Shown piece by piece: positions 26,701 through 35,096 of a stretch of DNA of 64,000 bases. A program made the translations under genes and the position numbers. The notes beneath the pieces are model-generated. The model was not told where the DNA came from and searched no databases. It worked only from the letters and a program-made list of their open reading frames with translations. Source of the DNA: an uncultured Clostridium sp. (lineage in GTDB: Bacteria; Bacillota; Clostridia; Christensenellales; CAG-138); contig UQNF01000001.1 in NCBI GenBank assembly GCA_900542285.1, positions 80,257 through 144,256 of the forward strand, given 5' to 3'. Positions within the stretch are counted from its first letter, which is position 1, and the number at the start of each line of letters is the position of its first letter.

Positions 26701-29309
26701 ACGCAGACGAAGAGCGCACTGAGCTTCTTTATGAGACCGGCGTATTCGCCTACGAGCGCGGACAGGCTGAACACTTTGCAAACGCCACCGGAGCAGAAGT
26801 CGTTTATGTAACCGTAGCCGACTATGCAGGCAACGAAGCATTCTATGAAGTCAACCTTGAGACCGGCGCTGTTATCCAGTCCGACATTGAGGCATTTGAT
26901 TACGGCCGCACCATCATCGGTCAGAGCAGCAAGAACTATGAATCCGGCTACTATGATTTCAACTGGCTCAGCTTCAGGAGCGATCTGCCCGGCACCGTGA
27001 CCAGGCTGACCGATTCGGATGAACTGCCCCCCATCTTCACCGAAGAAGGATATGATTTGGATATCAAGTCCACCAGCGTTAACAGGGACGGCGTCCTCTA
27101 TGCCAACGGCTTGTATGAAATTTTCATTCTTGATCCCGAAACCTTTGAGCGCACCTCGGTATTCGATATCCGCGAAGTCGTTCCTGAAGGAACTTATGCG
27201 GCAGATATACAGCAGATAGCGTTCAATAAGGGTACTAATGACCTGTATGCTGCATTGTATTTCTACTATGCTCCCGGTTATCCGGATGGATACAGCTTCT
27301 GCAGGATCGACCTTGAAACAGCGGAAATCGAACCTCTCTTCACTCTCTCCTATATGGATTTTGAACGTGCGGCATTCGCAGGAATGTTGTTCCTTGAAGA
27401 GGACGAGCTCTGCGTATACGGCGGAAGAAAGACCATTACCGTTTATGACCTTAACGGCAACATCCTCCGCGAGTACACAATGGACAGCGTCTTTGAGCCC
27501 GAATACAACGGTCTCATCATCGGACCGCGCACCTACTACGGCGGAAGCATGCTCTATGATGAGAACACCCACTGCCTGTACTATTCCGGTGACTATTCCT
27601 GGTTCCGCGATGCCAGGTATGATTCCGGCGGACTTGTCAAGTTCAATCTTGATACCGGCGCAACTACCCTTTCCATCGTCGGTAACGACCACGGCTATGT
27701 TGTAACCGGCATGTTCTTTGCCGATTCCCTCGTACCTATTCCCGATATCGAGATCGAAAGCTACGATTTAGACTGCGGTGATGAAATCGATGTTGCTATC
27801 GGCAGCACCACAAATATCACAGCTACCGCAAATCCCACCGGAGCCAATAACTTTGACGTTGTTTGGACTTCCGCTGATGAAAGCATCGCTTCCGTATCCG
27901 GAAATAAGCGCGGAGCAGATATCGTCGCCAATGGTCTTGGTGAAACCACTATTACCTGCACCGTAATGGTTGGCGAAGATGTCTTCTGCACCAAGGAGAT
28001 ATCCGTAAGCGTACACCCCGATTATGAGCTCAGTGCTGCAGTTAACGCTGAAGGCGGCAACTTCGACTTCATCTCTACCGGCTCTTACCAGTTCAGGCCC
28101 GTTCAGGAGGGTGACAGGTACTACGCCAAGGCCAACAACAGCGGCGCAAGCAACTCTGTTGCAACAATGACTACAGAGGTTGTACTTTATGGCGGCGATG
28201 TAGTGTCCTTCGATTACTTCGTAAGCAGCGAAGCATACTACGATTTCTTCAGGGTTTACATCAACGGCAGCATGGTTGCCGGCAACTCCGGAGATGTAGA
28301 TTGGACCACCTTCACCTACACCGCACCCGATACCGGTGTTTATGAGATAACCTGGACTTACTCCAAGGATAACAGCGGTAACGCCGGCCTCGATACCGCA
28401 GGCGTTGATAACTTCAGCATTGACAGGGCAGATCTTGTAAACGTCGAAAGCGTTTCCATTGACCCTGAAACCATGGAGCTTACCATCGGCGCAATTGGCA
28501 GCGTCAGCCTCATCGCTGAGCCTGCCGGCTCTAACAACTATCTTGTTGAGTGGTCTTCATCCGACGAGAGTATCGCCACCGTGAACGGCGATTCCCATGG
28601 TGCAACGATCAACACTCGCGGTACCGGTACTGCAACCATTACATGTACTGTCTATGTTGATGGCGAGGTATTCGCAGCAGTATCGACCGAAGTCACAGTC
28701 GAACCCGACTATGAGCTCAACCTTGCTGCAAATATCGAAGGCGGTCAGCTTGATTTCATCAACGGCGCACCCTACGGTTTCATCCCCGAGCATGAGGGTG
28801 ACAGATATCTGTTGATGTCCAATAATGTCGGCATTAACAATTCCGCAGCAACACTGAGTACCGTTATCTACATGAACGCAGGCGATACCCTGAGCTTTGA
28901 CTACTGGTTAAGCAGTGAGAGCGGATACGATGTATTCGTCTTCGCAGTCAACGGCGTAAACGAATTGCGTAAGTCCGGTGAAGTAGATTGGACCACACAT
29001 ACCTTCACCGCTGATGAAGACGGCGAATACACCTTTGAATGGTCCTATCGCAAGGACAGCTCCGCAGCTGCCGGTGCAGATATGGCAAAGGTGGACAATG
29101 TCGCACTCGACACTAACGGTCACTTGATGGGCGACGTAAACCTTGACGGCAGCGTAGATACTGTTGACGCAGTTCTCGTCCTCCGCCATTCCATGGAGGT
29201 TAGCAGCCTCGATGAGGAAGCAATCGTCCTCGCAGATGTCAACGGCGATGGAGTTATTACTGCCGCCGATGCCATCCTCATTCTCCGCATGGCTTCAGCT
29301 CTAAGCTGA
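23703..29309 (+). CDS. Giant secreted subtilisin-like serine peptidase (S8) with PA domain, Big2-type repeats and dockerin
   Basis: The 1868-residue protein starts with a signal peptide ending near residue 28, a propeptide, and an S8 domain with the triad Asp191 (VAVIDTG), His261 (DHGTHVAG) and Ser585 (GTSMAAPH). A protease-associated insert lies between His and Ser (about 415-535), as in C5a peptidase and lactocepin. Fn3-like and beta-propeller-like regions follow. Two copies of a Big2-like plus beta-sandwich pair (about 1347-1578 and 1580-1805) precede a type I dockerin (1807-1868) with two calcium loops (DVNLDGSVD, DVNGDGVIT). It is probably extracellular and tethered to a cohesin. It is divergent from an ArsR-type regulator. 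Confidence 0.93.
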   Translation: MNAKRLKMFISGMMALLMLFTYMTFVSAADIAASDKSDKTDFNASIDKNGDESAVIDPNTEVTILVNVGHTTALQITGSVENSTKAASSILKQQADAKKQIEDVLNQKIEIDKNYVLLYNGFSFKETYGMLEKINAIDGLRATIPAKFDVLGNADDDILTPSMGNSTVTTGATEAWELGYSGEGSVVAVIDTGILRTHEAFSVMPESGRFTPEYLEGIYAQYGQYMHAGSDINQLYYNAKLPFCWDYYDNDYDPNHTESDHGTHVAGIAAGNNGEDFKGIAPDAQIVVMQAFLPEGGAYWTDLLAALEDCVYLGVDSINMSLGSAAGYSTPYTFVDGLDDAFDMLEALGISLVAAAGNDGNTIAFTHYGNWYVGRREGLASNPDIGLVGSPASFTQSFAVASVVNTVSNTGHLIYNGEDYYYTSISTAPALGSIEGIYEIVYAGYGSVEEFDTISAEGKLVLVQRGNGLAFVEKCNNAIAAGAAGILLYNNIEGSFLPNVTTTIPFGALSLAQGEAILEGIDGGNTTALIDGSLSYDSIAMAKSSSWGTTSDLLIKPEISAPGDGITSAVGLGSDTDYETWSGTSMAAPHISASIALVKQRLRGIFTDATAQELNDLAYSFLMSTAHQVQGFVRQQGAGIVDIASALETMAYLTVPGCSRPKLELGDNEDGTFTFTFVVNNIGDTERSYTIVPFAMTEYVYDAEHSGSFYLPNEGTVTVKLINGTTYEVTSLVDFDGPETVTVPANGTATVTITMTATEELMDYFHENCASGMYLEGFIKLVDNDGESNNLSLPFLSFVGDWDYPSMLDRGNYWQIPTGEFNYQQLTTAPATYAGYMTDQGFGLNRYADMKGHTFNPDWSAFSPNGDGILDAFTYMEFNLLRNAKLVTINIEDAEGNILDSLYTSDEYSFRKEYFTGSINGGNTYSSLVVDYDGSDIAENETVYIVLETWLDHEGYTPEANESGRWSIPLTKDTVAPDIIVTEDGFNVIDSNYVAYYSVHADEERTELLYETGVFAYERGQAEHFANATGAEVVYVTVADYAGNEAFYEVNLETGAVIQSDIEAFDYGRTIIGQSSKNYESGYYDFNWLSFRSDLPGTVTRLTDSDELPPIFTEEGYDLDIKSTSVNRDGVLYANGLYEIFILDPETFERTSVFDIREVVPEGTYAADIQQIAFNKGTNDLYAALYFYYAPGYPDGYSFCRIDLETAEIEPLFTLSYMDFERAAFAGMLFLEEDELCVYGGRKTITVYDLNGNILREYTMDSVFEPEYNGLIIGPRTYYGGSMLYDENTHCLYYSGDYSWFRDARYDSGGLVKFNLDTGATTLSIVGNDHGYVVTGMFFADSLVPIPDIEIESYDLDCGDEIDVAIGSTTNITATANPTGANNFDVVWTSADESIASVSGNKRGADIVANGLGETTITCTVMVGEDVFCTKEISVSVHPDYELSAAVNAEGGNFDFISTGSYQFRPVQEGDRYYAKANNSGASNSVATMTTEVVLYGGDVVSFDYFVSSEAYYDFFRVYINGSMVAGNSGDVDWTTFTYTAPDTGVYEITWTYSKDNSGNAGLDTAGVDNFSIDRADLVNVESVSIDPETMELTIGAIGSVSLIAEPAGSNNYLVEWSSSDESIATVNGDSHGATINTRGTGTATITCTVYVDGEVFAAVSTEVTVEPDYELNLAANIEGGQLDFINGAPYGFIPEHEGDRYLLMSNNVGINNSAATLSTVIYMNAGDTLSFDYWLSSESGYDVFVFAVNGVNELRKSGEVDWTTHTFTADEDGEYTFEWSYRKDSSAAAGADMAKVDNVALDTNGHLMGDVNLDGSVDTVDAVLVLRHSMEVSSLDEEAIVLADVNGDGVITAADAILILRMASALS

Positions 29310-29322
29310 TTCCATTAATATA

Positions 29323-29355
29323 GCAGCGGTGATCCTCCTCTATTATCACCGCTGC
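29323..29355 (+). terminator. Terminator after the subtilase gene
   Basis: A perfect 11-bp stem (29323-29333 with 29345-29355) begins 14 bases after the stop; the downstream run is A-rich then TTTT. Confidence 0.7.
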
Positions 29356-29386
29356 AAAATGGTTTTCGTGTACCCCTCCTATGTTG

Positions 29387-29415
29387 CCCCGACGGTTATC
29401 GTTCCGTCGGGGTTT
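29387..29415. terminator. Second hairpin downstream of the subtilase gene
   Basis: A perfect 9-bp GC-rich stem (29387-29395 with 29404-29412), 8-base loop, then TTT. Probably a backup terminator. Confidence 0.55.
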
Positions 29416-29799
29416 AAATTTGCTGTTTGCTTTCAAATAGTATTCTCGCCATAGTGATGGTGTTTGAATCTTCTTGCCTGCTTCATGCAATGATCCTATC
29501 ATCATGTTTCAGCGATTTTATTATGGATATTAGGTTTTCCTAGGTTTCATGATAAGACCCGATTCAGAATCTTAGTCCCCATTTCATTCCAATCGAATAG
29601 CGGCATTCGATTGTTCTCATATTGCCAATGGATTTGACTATATTTTGTATTACTGTTTTTATAACATCCATAATGAAATTATTCTAACAGTGAAATTGTT
29701 CATGTATTTTTCGGGTCTTGTTTGCATTTAACACTTTGCCTGCGCTGCAAAAAATGCAAACTATATTGTGTTTTGACACAGAAAATTCATAATTTTCTA
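29416..29799. other. Long AT-rich intergenic stretch
   Basis: About 380 bases between the subtilase terminators and the L,D-transpeptidase promoter. No coding frame with a ribosome binding site, tRNA or known riboswitch pattern was recognised; it is clearly more AT-rich than the genes. Confidence 0.6.
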
Positions 29800-29828
29800 T
29801 TGCATTTACAGTATCTTTTTAGTAAAAT
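29800..29828 (+). promoter_or_regulatory. Promoter of the L,D-transpeptidase gene
   Basis: TTGCAT (29800-29805), 17 bases, TAAAAT (29823-29828). Transcription would begin near 29835, leaving a leader of about 95 bases with short G/C-rich pairing segments. Confidence 0.5.
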
Positions 29829-29928
29829 AGGCACGCTGGGAGTAAACCCCGGATACAGTTAAAAGAGCACCCGATGGCTTTGCACGACCCAACGGATATG
29901 GCGTATTTGATGTTTGGAGGTCTCCGCT

Positions 29929-31164
29929 GTGCGCAGAATAATTTGTGTTATATTAAGTCTTGTTTCTTTATTTTCCCTGTTTGCTTGTTCTCAAGTTACA
30001 AATAATGAAGTTACCCCTGAGCCTTCGCAGTATGCTCAGATAAGCCCTGAACCCGTAACTATCGAGCCTGTTGTGACCGAGCCTCCGGCAACCCCCGAAA
30101 TAACTGTCGAACCGACAGCCACTCCGGAGCCCACTCCCGAACCAACCGCTACTCCGGATCCGACTCCGGAGCCTTCCCATACCCCAAAGCCCACGCCATA
30201 TTGCAACCCTTTCCCCACCAGCGATGCGGAGATTAAGCGCGCAAATGCAGGCAAGCGGTTTATGGAGAAGCTTAAAGCAACGGAGGGCTATGAAGATCTC
30301 AATCTCAAAGCCAAGTACGGATTCCCCTACCTAATTTGCGTGAATAACATCAATAGCTGTGTTACCGTATTTTGCGTTGATGAGAACGGCTACTATACCC
30401 GTCCGTATTTGTCTATGGTCTGCTCAGGCGGCGTTGATACTCCCGAAGGTATTTTCAAGACACCTGCGCGGTATAGCTGGCATGTGCTCATGGGACCTTG
30501 CTACGGTCAGTACTGTACTCGTATCGTGCGTGGTGTGCTGTTCCATTCCGTCCCATACTATACGCCGCACAAGTATGATCTTCAGTATAGGAGCTTTAAC
30601 CGTCTTGGCTGGATAATCTCTCATGGCTGTATAAGGCTTGCCGTCAACGATGCCAAGTGGATTTACGATAATTGTCCTATCGGAACCACTGTCGTCATCT
30701 ACAACGACAGAAGCAGCGTCGGCCCTATGAGCAGACCCTATCCGATAAGAATAGACGCATCCAACCTCTTCAGGCGCGGATGGGATCCCACCGATCCGGA
30801 TGATGCCAACCCATATGGCGACGAATATAAGATGGGCTCAACTCTGCGCAGCGAACTCGCTTGGGAGGACTACTACTACGCCATAGAAAATGGCCTTTGG
30901 GATGACAGTATCAACCCGCCGGAGCGCCCGACGGCCACTCCGGACTTCACCCCCACGCCTGCGCCTACCGACACTCCTGAGCCGACTGAAGTACCTTCGG
31001 AGACGCCCACTCCGATGCCCACGGAAACGCCGGTCGCCGACACTCCGACTCCGGTGCCCACCATCACGCCTACGCCTACCCCAACCCCAACGATGGTGCC
31101 GACTCCTTCTCCGGAGCCAACGGTTACTCCGGATCCTAAGATCACGCCGACGCCCAATCCGTAA
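29929..31164 (+). CDS. Lipoprotein L,D-transpeptidase (YkuD) with proline-rich linkers
   Basis: The 411-residue protein has a lipoprotein signal (lipobox LFAC, lipidated Cys at about 20), a Pro/Thr/Glu linker (about 30-90), a YkuD catalytic domain with the SHGCIR motif (catalytic Cys about 234) and a second long TPxPT-type repeat tail (about 335-411). YkuD enzymes form 3-3 peptidoglycan crosslinks or attach proteins to the wall. The two flexible linkers would let the enzyme span the wall from a membrane anchor. The GTG start at 29929 has GGAGG; an upstream TTG is weaker. Confidence 0.88.
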   Translation: MRRIICVILSLVSLFSLFACSQVTNNEVTPEPSQYAQISPEPVTIEPVVTEPPATPEITVEPTATPEPTPEPTATPDPTPEPSHTPKPTPYCNPFPTSDAEIKRANAGKRFMEKLKATEGYEDLNLKAKYGFPYLICVNNINSCVTVFCVDENGYYTRPYLSMVCSGGVDTPEGIFKTPARYSWHVLMGPCYGQYCTRIVRGVLFHSVPYYTPHKYDLQYRSFNRLGWIISHGCIRLAVNDAKWIYDNCPIGTTVVIYNDRSSVGPMSRPYPIRIDASNLFRRGWDPTDPDDANPYGDEYKMGSTLRSELAWEDYYYAIENGLWDDSINPPERPTATPDFTPTPAPTDTPEPTEVPSETPTPMPTETPVADTPTPVPTITPTPTPTPTMVPTPSPEPTVTPDPKITPTPNP

Positions 31165-31185
31165 CCGATCCTTTCTGACTTATCA

Positions 31186-31216
31186 ACGGCCGCTGACTTC
31201 CAAAGTCGGCGGCCGT
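31186..31216 (+). terminator. Terminator after the L,D-transpeptidase gene
   Basis: A 13-bp stem (31186-31198 with 31204-31216, one mismatch) and a 5-base loop, 21 bases after the stop. The T-run is weak. Confidence 0.65.
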
Positions 31217-31343
31217 CATCTATAAAGTGACCAATCGTTTTCGCGCGATGCGGAGATTTGAATTCAATTTCTCCGCGATGCTCGCGAATAGAATCTAATG
31301 CAATTTGCTATATTTTGAGAATATAGCATAATCAGCTAATAGA

Positions 31344-31385
31344 AGGGGCTGTTAACTAAGCATGTTTGCTTAATTATCAGCCCCT
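31344..31385. terminator. Hairpin at the end of the MoxR operon
   Basis: Arms AGGGGCTG (31344-31351) and CAGCCCCT (31378-31385) pair, with further inner pairing around TAAGCA/TTGCTTA. It lies 12 bases beyond the end of the leftward operon and probably terminates it. Confidence 0.55.
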
Positions 31386-31397
31386 ACGATATTCCTG

Positions 31398-32690
31398 TTA
31401 CTTATCCACTATCGTTTTATACAGTCGTTTTGCACGCTTTGCGTCCTCTGCAGTCGGTTCTTCATCCAAGTCATACCTCGCCTTGCGATAGGTTTCGGTG
31501 AATTCCGGCAGCGCATCCCTGGCTTCAGCGCCAATGACCGACGCAAGCTTTTCAACCTCTTCACAGGTATCCGATTTTTTGACGGAATATTTTCTGTTTT
31601 TCTTCAGATACCTTAGAAACCTGGCGTAATACTGCCTAATCTTTGACCTTGGCGAACGATCAGGTTTCTCAGTCCGTCCATCGCTTTCATTTTCCGTCAC
31701 CTGCTCGCGTTCTTCATAAAAATATGAATTGCCCGATGTCTTTTTTCCCTGCTTTAGCAGCTTACTGAACACTATGTACAGTGCCAAAGCGATAACAAGC
31801 ACGGCAAACAGAATGATTAATACCCTTGCGAAATCCGATGAGCTTTCTTCGGGCGGCGGCGTCTCCGGAGGATATGTAACTGCCTCCATTGACGGCGGCG
31901 GGGTGATATCTGACCTTGTCGGAACTATCGGGTCTTCTGCAGGCGGGCCGATTGGGGGCGGATTCTTGTTTGTGAGAGCGTCCTCGAGCAAAGAAAACTG
32001 CTTTCCAATCCATGCGGCTAACGGTTCTAAGACGCCTCCCCCAAGCCATATAAAGAACCTCTTCAGCAATCCGATAAGGCCAGTGGCAGTAATGAGAACA
32101 CAGCCCACAAAAAACAAGAGCGTATCCCTAAACTGCCTCCTGTTGAATTCATTATCCTGATCAGTTACAGCGCGAAGTCCTCTGAGCAGCAATATACCCA
32201 TTACTACCGATATTACGAATAATGGAACCGAGTTGATGATTGCAGCGAATGTGTTTCCACCGTTAATCAGCTGATTCTGTACACCGCTTGAGAACAAGCC
32301 AACGACGCAAAACAGAAGTGCAACAACTGTCAGCGAATACTTGAACTTGGATAAAAAATCTAAGTGCGTTGTGTTATAGTTCAGCACCCTTTCAAGCGCT
32401 ATGGTCAGAATAACCGCTGCTGCATGAATAGCATAATACACGGCATGACATCCGTCCAACGCAATGAATGCAGCTCCGCCAAGCATAAGAACTATTCCTA
32501 TTACTTTGAAGATGCGTTCGCTTTGCTTCAGATTCGGAATAATATCTCCGAGCATGTAGATGAAAACTCCAAGCCACAGCAGTACAAAACTCCAGATTGG
32601 ATAAAGCTCGCCAATAATGCTTCCGATCACCATGCATATTGACGTGAGCAGAATTCCAACAATGTAGGCTATTCGAAGGAATCTGTTCAT
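31398..32690 (-). CDS. Multi-pass membrane protein with DUF4129-like C-terminus
   Basis: A 430-residue protein with about six membrane helices in the first 220 residues, a Pro-rich loop (about 240-280), another helix near 290-310 and a charged C-terminal region ending in a helical segment (FTETYRKARYDLDEEPT...) that resembles the DUF4129 tail. Such proteins accompany MoxR and DUF58 genes in an operon linked to cell envelope or secreted-protein processing; transglutaminase-like partners often fill this place, but no catalytic triad is visible here. Its ATG overlaps the DUF58 stop by ATGA. Confidence 0.65.
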   Translation of the reverse strand: MNRFLRIAYIVGILLTSICMVIGSIIGELYPIWSFVLLWLGVFIYMLGDIIPNLKQSERIFKVIGIVLMLGGAAFIALDGCHAVYYAIHAAAVILTIALERVLNYNTTHLDFLSKFKYSLTVVALLFCVVGLFSSGVQNQLINGGNTFAAIINSVPLFVISVVMGILLLRGLRAVTDQDNEFNRRQFRDTLLFFVGCVLITATGLIGLLKRFFIWLGGGVLEPLAAWIGKQFSLLEDALTNKNPPPIGPPAEDPIVPTRSDITPPPSMEAVTYPPETPPPEESSSDFARVLIILFAVLVIALALYIVFSKLLKQGKKTSGNSYFYEEREQVTENESDGRTEKPDRSPRSKIRQYYARFLRYLKKNRKYSVKKSDTCEEVEKLASVIGAEARDALPEFTETYRKARYDLDEEPTAEDAKRAKRLYKTIVDK

Positions 32691-33943
32691 GTCGCCACCC
32701 CCTCATTCTTTGGAGCGGCAGATATTGCTTTTGACTTGACGCGTTTTTTCGGCTTACCCTTATCCTGCGATTTAGAACGCGCAAGCAATGCCTCAAACTC
32801 CTCTTTCTCCTTCCGGGTCTCTCGTTCATGCTGCTCGCGCTCTATCCTGAGCCTTTCGTCTTCCGTAGCTTGATTGATATAGTCATCGGCAAAAACCGTA
32901 ATAATATCAGCTCCGAAGACGGACCTTGCCCGGGCCAACGCTTCCATGACCGCTTCTTCCTTTCGGGTTGAGATAAACACCATTGTTTGCTCTCTGAATG
33001 CGCCGGAGCAAACCTCCGCTAAAAGAATGTCCGTTGAGCAGGTTTCGCCATTCTTTGCAGAACCCAAGCCATATAGTATTCTGTTGAACTCCGCGCCCCG
33101 ACCGCCGGCGCTGTGAAAACTTGAGATGCCGTCATTTATGATAGCGTTGGTGATTAGCGTGTAATCCTGATTCCTATCCTCAAAGTATTCGCAGATGGTG
33201 CGGGCTGCCATAAAGCAATATTCCTGGCGTCGGATATGCATCTCAAACTCTCCGTGAAAAGATGTGTCCAGCACAACTGTGACCGCCTGGCACCATGTCG
33301 GATCATACTCCTTAACGATCAGCTCATTTAGTACCGCAGACATCTTCCAGCTTATACTTCTCATAGGCTCTCTTCCCGTGTATTCACGATAGCCGCAGAC
33401 GGAAATCGGGTCTTCAAGAAGTTGTTTCCTCATTGCGATCTCATCATATGCATCTGCAAAGGATTTAATAAATTCCTCTGCCTCGATTCGATGCGGATAA
33501 ATCACAATATGGCTATCGTTCTCCTTGCGGTATTCATGCTCAACAAAGCCAAGAAAATCACCGGCATAGAACTTGGCGTATGAAAATGTGTACTCGCCCC
33601 TGTCCGGCAATGAGGCGGTTAGGCGGCGTCTTACCCTCTGGCGGCGGCGAAGGGTAACTCCGCTGACGAAGATCCTATGATCGTCATTTACGACCGCATC
33701 GTAATCAACCAGCTTGCTTATCACAAGTTTTTTCGGAAAACGTTCCTCTATCCTGAGAACCGGCGAATAGCTGCGCGAAAGATTGCTGATTTCGCTGTTG
33801 ACAGCGAACTCCTCGTCAGGCTCCGCTCCATCTACCGAAGGGTAGCAACGATACCCGATCATTTCCTCATTGCTTGAGTTCTTTATTGAAACCCATTCGA
33901 CAATGGATGCAAGTACGATTATGATTATCAAAAACTCCAGCAT
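32687..33943 (-). CDS. DUF58 domain-containing protein
   Basis: This 418-residue protein has an N-terminal membrane helix (about 2-18), a beta-rich middle and the DUF58 signature (GREPMRSISWKMSAV, then VVLDTSFHG, a vWA-like MIDAS-type strand). The C-terminal 60 residues are Lys/Glu rich. DUF58 proteins partner with MoxR AAA+ ATPases; the exact job is unproven, with roles in envelope integrity or metal-dependent assembly proposed. It is 3 bases from the MoxR gene and overlaps the next gene. Confidence 0.88.
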   Translation of the reverse strand: MLEFLIIIIVLASIVEWVSIKNSSNEEMIGYRCYPSVDGAEPDEEFAVNSEISNLSRSYSPVLRIEERFPKKLVISKLVDYDAVVNDDHRIFVSGVTLRRRQRVRRRLTASLPDRGEYTFSYAKFYAGDFLGFVEHEYRKENDSHIVIYPHRIEAEEFIKSFADAYDEIAMRKQLLEDPISVCGYREYTGREPMRSISWKMSAVLNELIVKEYDPTWCQAVTVVLDTSFHGEFEMHIRRQEYCFMAARTICEYFEDRNQDYTLITNAIINDGISSFHSAGGRGAEFNRILYGLGSAKNGETCSTDILLAEVCSGAFREQTMVFISTRKEEAVMEALARARSVFGADIITVFADDYINQATEDERLRIEREQHERETRKEKEEFEALLARSKSQDKGKPKKRVKSKAISAAPKNEGVAT

Positions 33944-33946
33944 TTG

Positions 33947-34903
33947 TCATTTTACACTCCCGGAGTCTTCCTTCGGTACTGTGACACCACTTAGAATGGA
34001 ATCAAATATCGCCGCTGCCTCGCGGCTCGCTGCCGCATTTCTGAAATGCAAACGATGTACTATAACATAAGGCGCAAGCTTCTTAACATCCTCCGGAATG
34101 ACATAGTTCCTGCCGCTGAATGCCGCATAGGCCCGTGCTGCTTTGCAAAGGGCGATGGTTCCGCGTGGAGAAGCGCCTATGTTTATGCGTTGATCCTGCC
34201 TTGTCGCCTCGATAATATCCATTAAATAGCCCATTACCGGCTCACTTATTTCAATGTCGGAAAGGAGTCTGCGCAATGCTTCGGTTTCTTCGACGCTTAC
34301 GACCACATCAATGCTGTCGAGCAGTTCTGCACTGTCAGTTCTTAGGGCAACTCCAATCTCCTCGCTCCTGGTCATATATCCAAGGCTCATTCGCATCATA
34401 AACCTATCCATCTGCGCTTCCGGCAACGGGAAAGTTCCGTAGGACTCTATCGGGTTCTGAGTCGCCGCTACCATGAAAGGCTCATCGAGCTTACGAGTCA
34501 GACCATCGATGGATACCTGTCTTTCAGCCATGGCCTCAAGAAGGCTAGATTGGGTTCTTGGGGTTGCGCGGTTGATTTCGTCTGCAAGTACCATATTAGC
34601 AAAAATAGGGCCGGGACGGAACTCAAATTCACCTTTTTTAGTATTATAATAGTTTATTCCCGTGACATCGCTTGGCATCAAATCCGGGGTAAACTGGATC
34701 CTGCGGAAACTGCCGCCGGTTGCCTTGGCAAAGGCGCGGAAGAGCATCGTCTTTCCTGTGCCGGGTACATCTTCCAGCAGAATGTGTCCGCCGCATAGAT
34801 AACAGACGGCAACGAGCGTTATCTCATCATGCTTGCCAACGATCACCTTCGAACAGGCATCGACGAGCTTTTTGCGATATGATACGAATTCTTCTGTGTT
34901 CAT
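33947..34903 (-). CDS. MoxR family AAA+ ATPase
   Basis: A 318-residue AAA+ ATPase. Walker A is VPGTGKT near residues 43-49, Walker B is the ADEINR strand, and the MoxR block ATPRTQSSLLEAMAERQVS follows, with sensor 1 in AATQNP and sensor 2 Arg in the ASPRGT region. MoxR proteins act as chaperone-like ATPases for partner vWA or DUF58 proteins. It is the first gene of a three-gene leftward operon, driven by a strong promoter. Confidence 0.93.
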   Translation of the reverse strand: MNTEEFVSYRKKLVDACSKVIVGKHDEITLVAVCYLCGGHILLEDVPGTGKTMLFRAFAKATGGSFRRIQFTPDLMPSDVTGINYYNTKKGEFEFRPGPIFANMVLADEINRATPRTQSSLLEAMAERQVSIDGLTRKLDEPFMVAATQNPIESYGTFPLPEAQMDRFMMRMSLGYMTRSEEIGVALRTDSAELLDSIDVVVSVEETEALRRLLSDIEISEPVMGYLMDIIEATRQDQRINIGASPRGTIALCKAARAYAAFSGRNYVIPEDVKKLAPYVIVHRLHFRNAAASREAAAIFDSILSGVTVPKEDSGSVK

Positions 34904-34984
34904 GTCTCTCTCCTTGGGTTGATCCCTTTAATTTGTTCATTAGCTTAGCTTCTATTTAGGGTGATACACCCTTCCATTCTTTAT

Positions 34985-35013
34985 ATTGTATCATAAATGC
35001 AATTAGGTGCCAA
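34985..35013 (-). promoter_or_regulatory. Promoter of the MoxR operon
   Basis: Minus-strand TTGGCA (35008-35013), exactly 17 bases, TACAAT (34985-34990) with TGA at the extended -10. Confidence 0.7.
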
Positions 35014-35042
35014 GTATATAACATTTTGTTTCCTTATAATAG

Positions 35043-35077
35043 CATTCAGCCCCCCCTTTAGTAGGGGGAGCTGAATG
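35043..35077 (-). terminator. Terminator of the cysteine peptidase gene
   Basis: A long stem with arms CATTCAGC plus a C-run (35043-35056) and a G-run plus CTGAATG (35064-35077), just beyond the leftward gene's stop. Confidence 0.7.
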
Positions 35078-35096
35078 TGTTTACTGTAATAATCAG

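Noticed and set aside
25455..27692. A 745-codon open frame on the minus strand inside the subtilase gene
   Set aside because: It is a shadow of the codon bias of the real plus-strand gene, with no ribosome binding site or family resemblance.
30000..31160. Pro/Thr repeats of the L,D-transpeptidase considered as a CRISPR-like or microsatellite array
   Set aside because: The repeats are in frame, degenerate at the DNA level and encode a typical TPxPT linker; there are no spacers.
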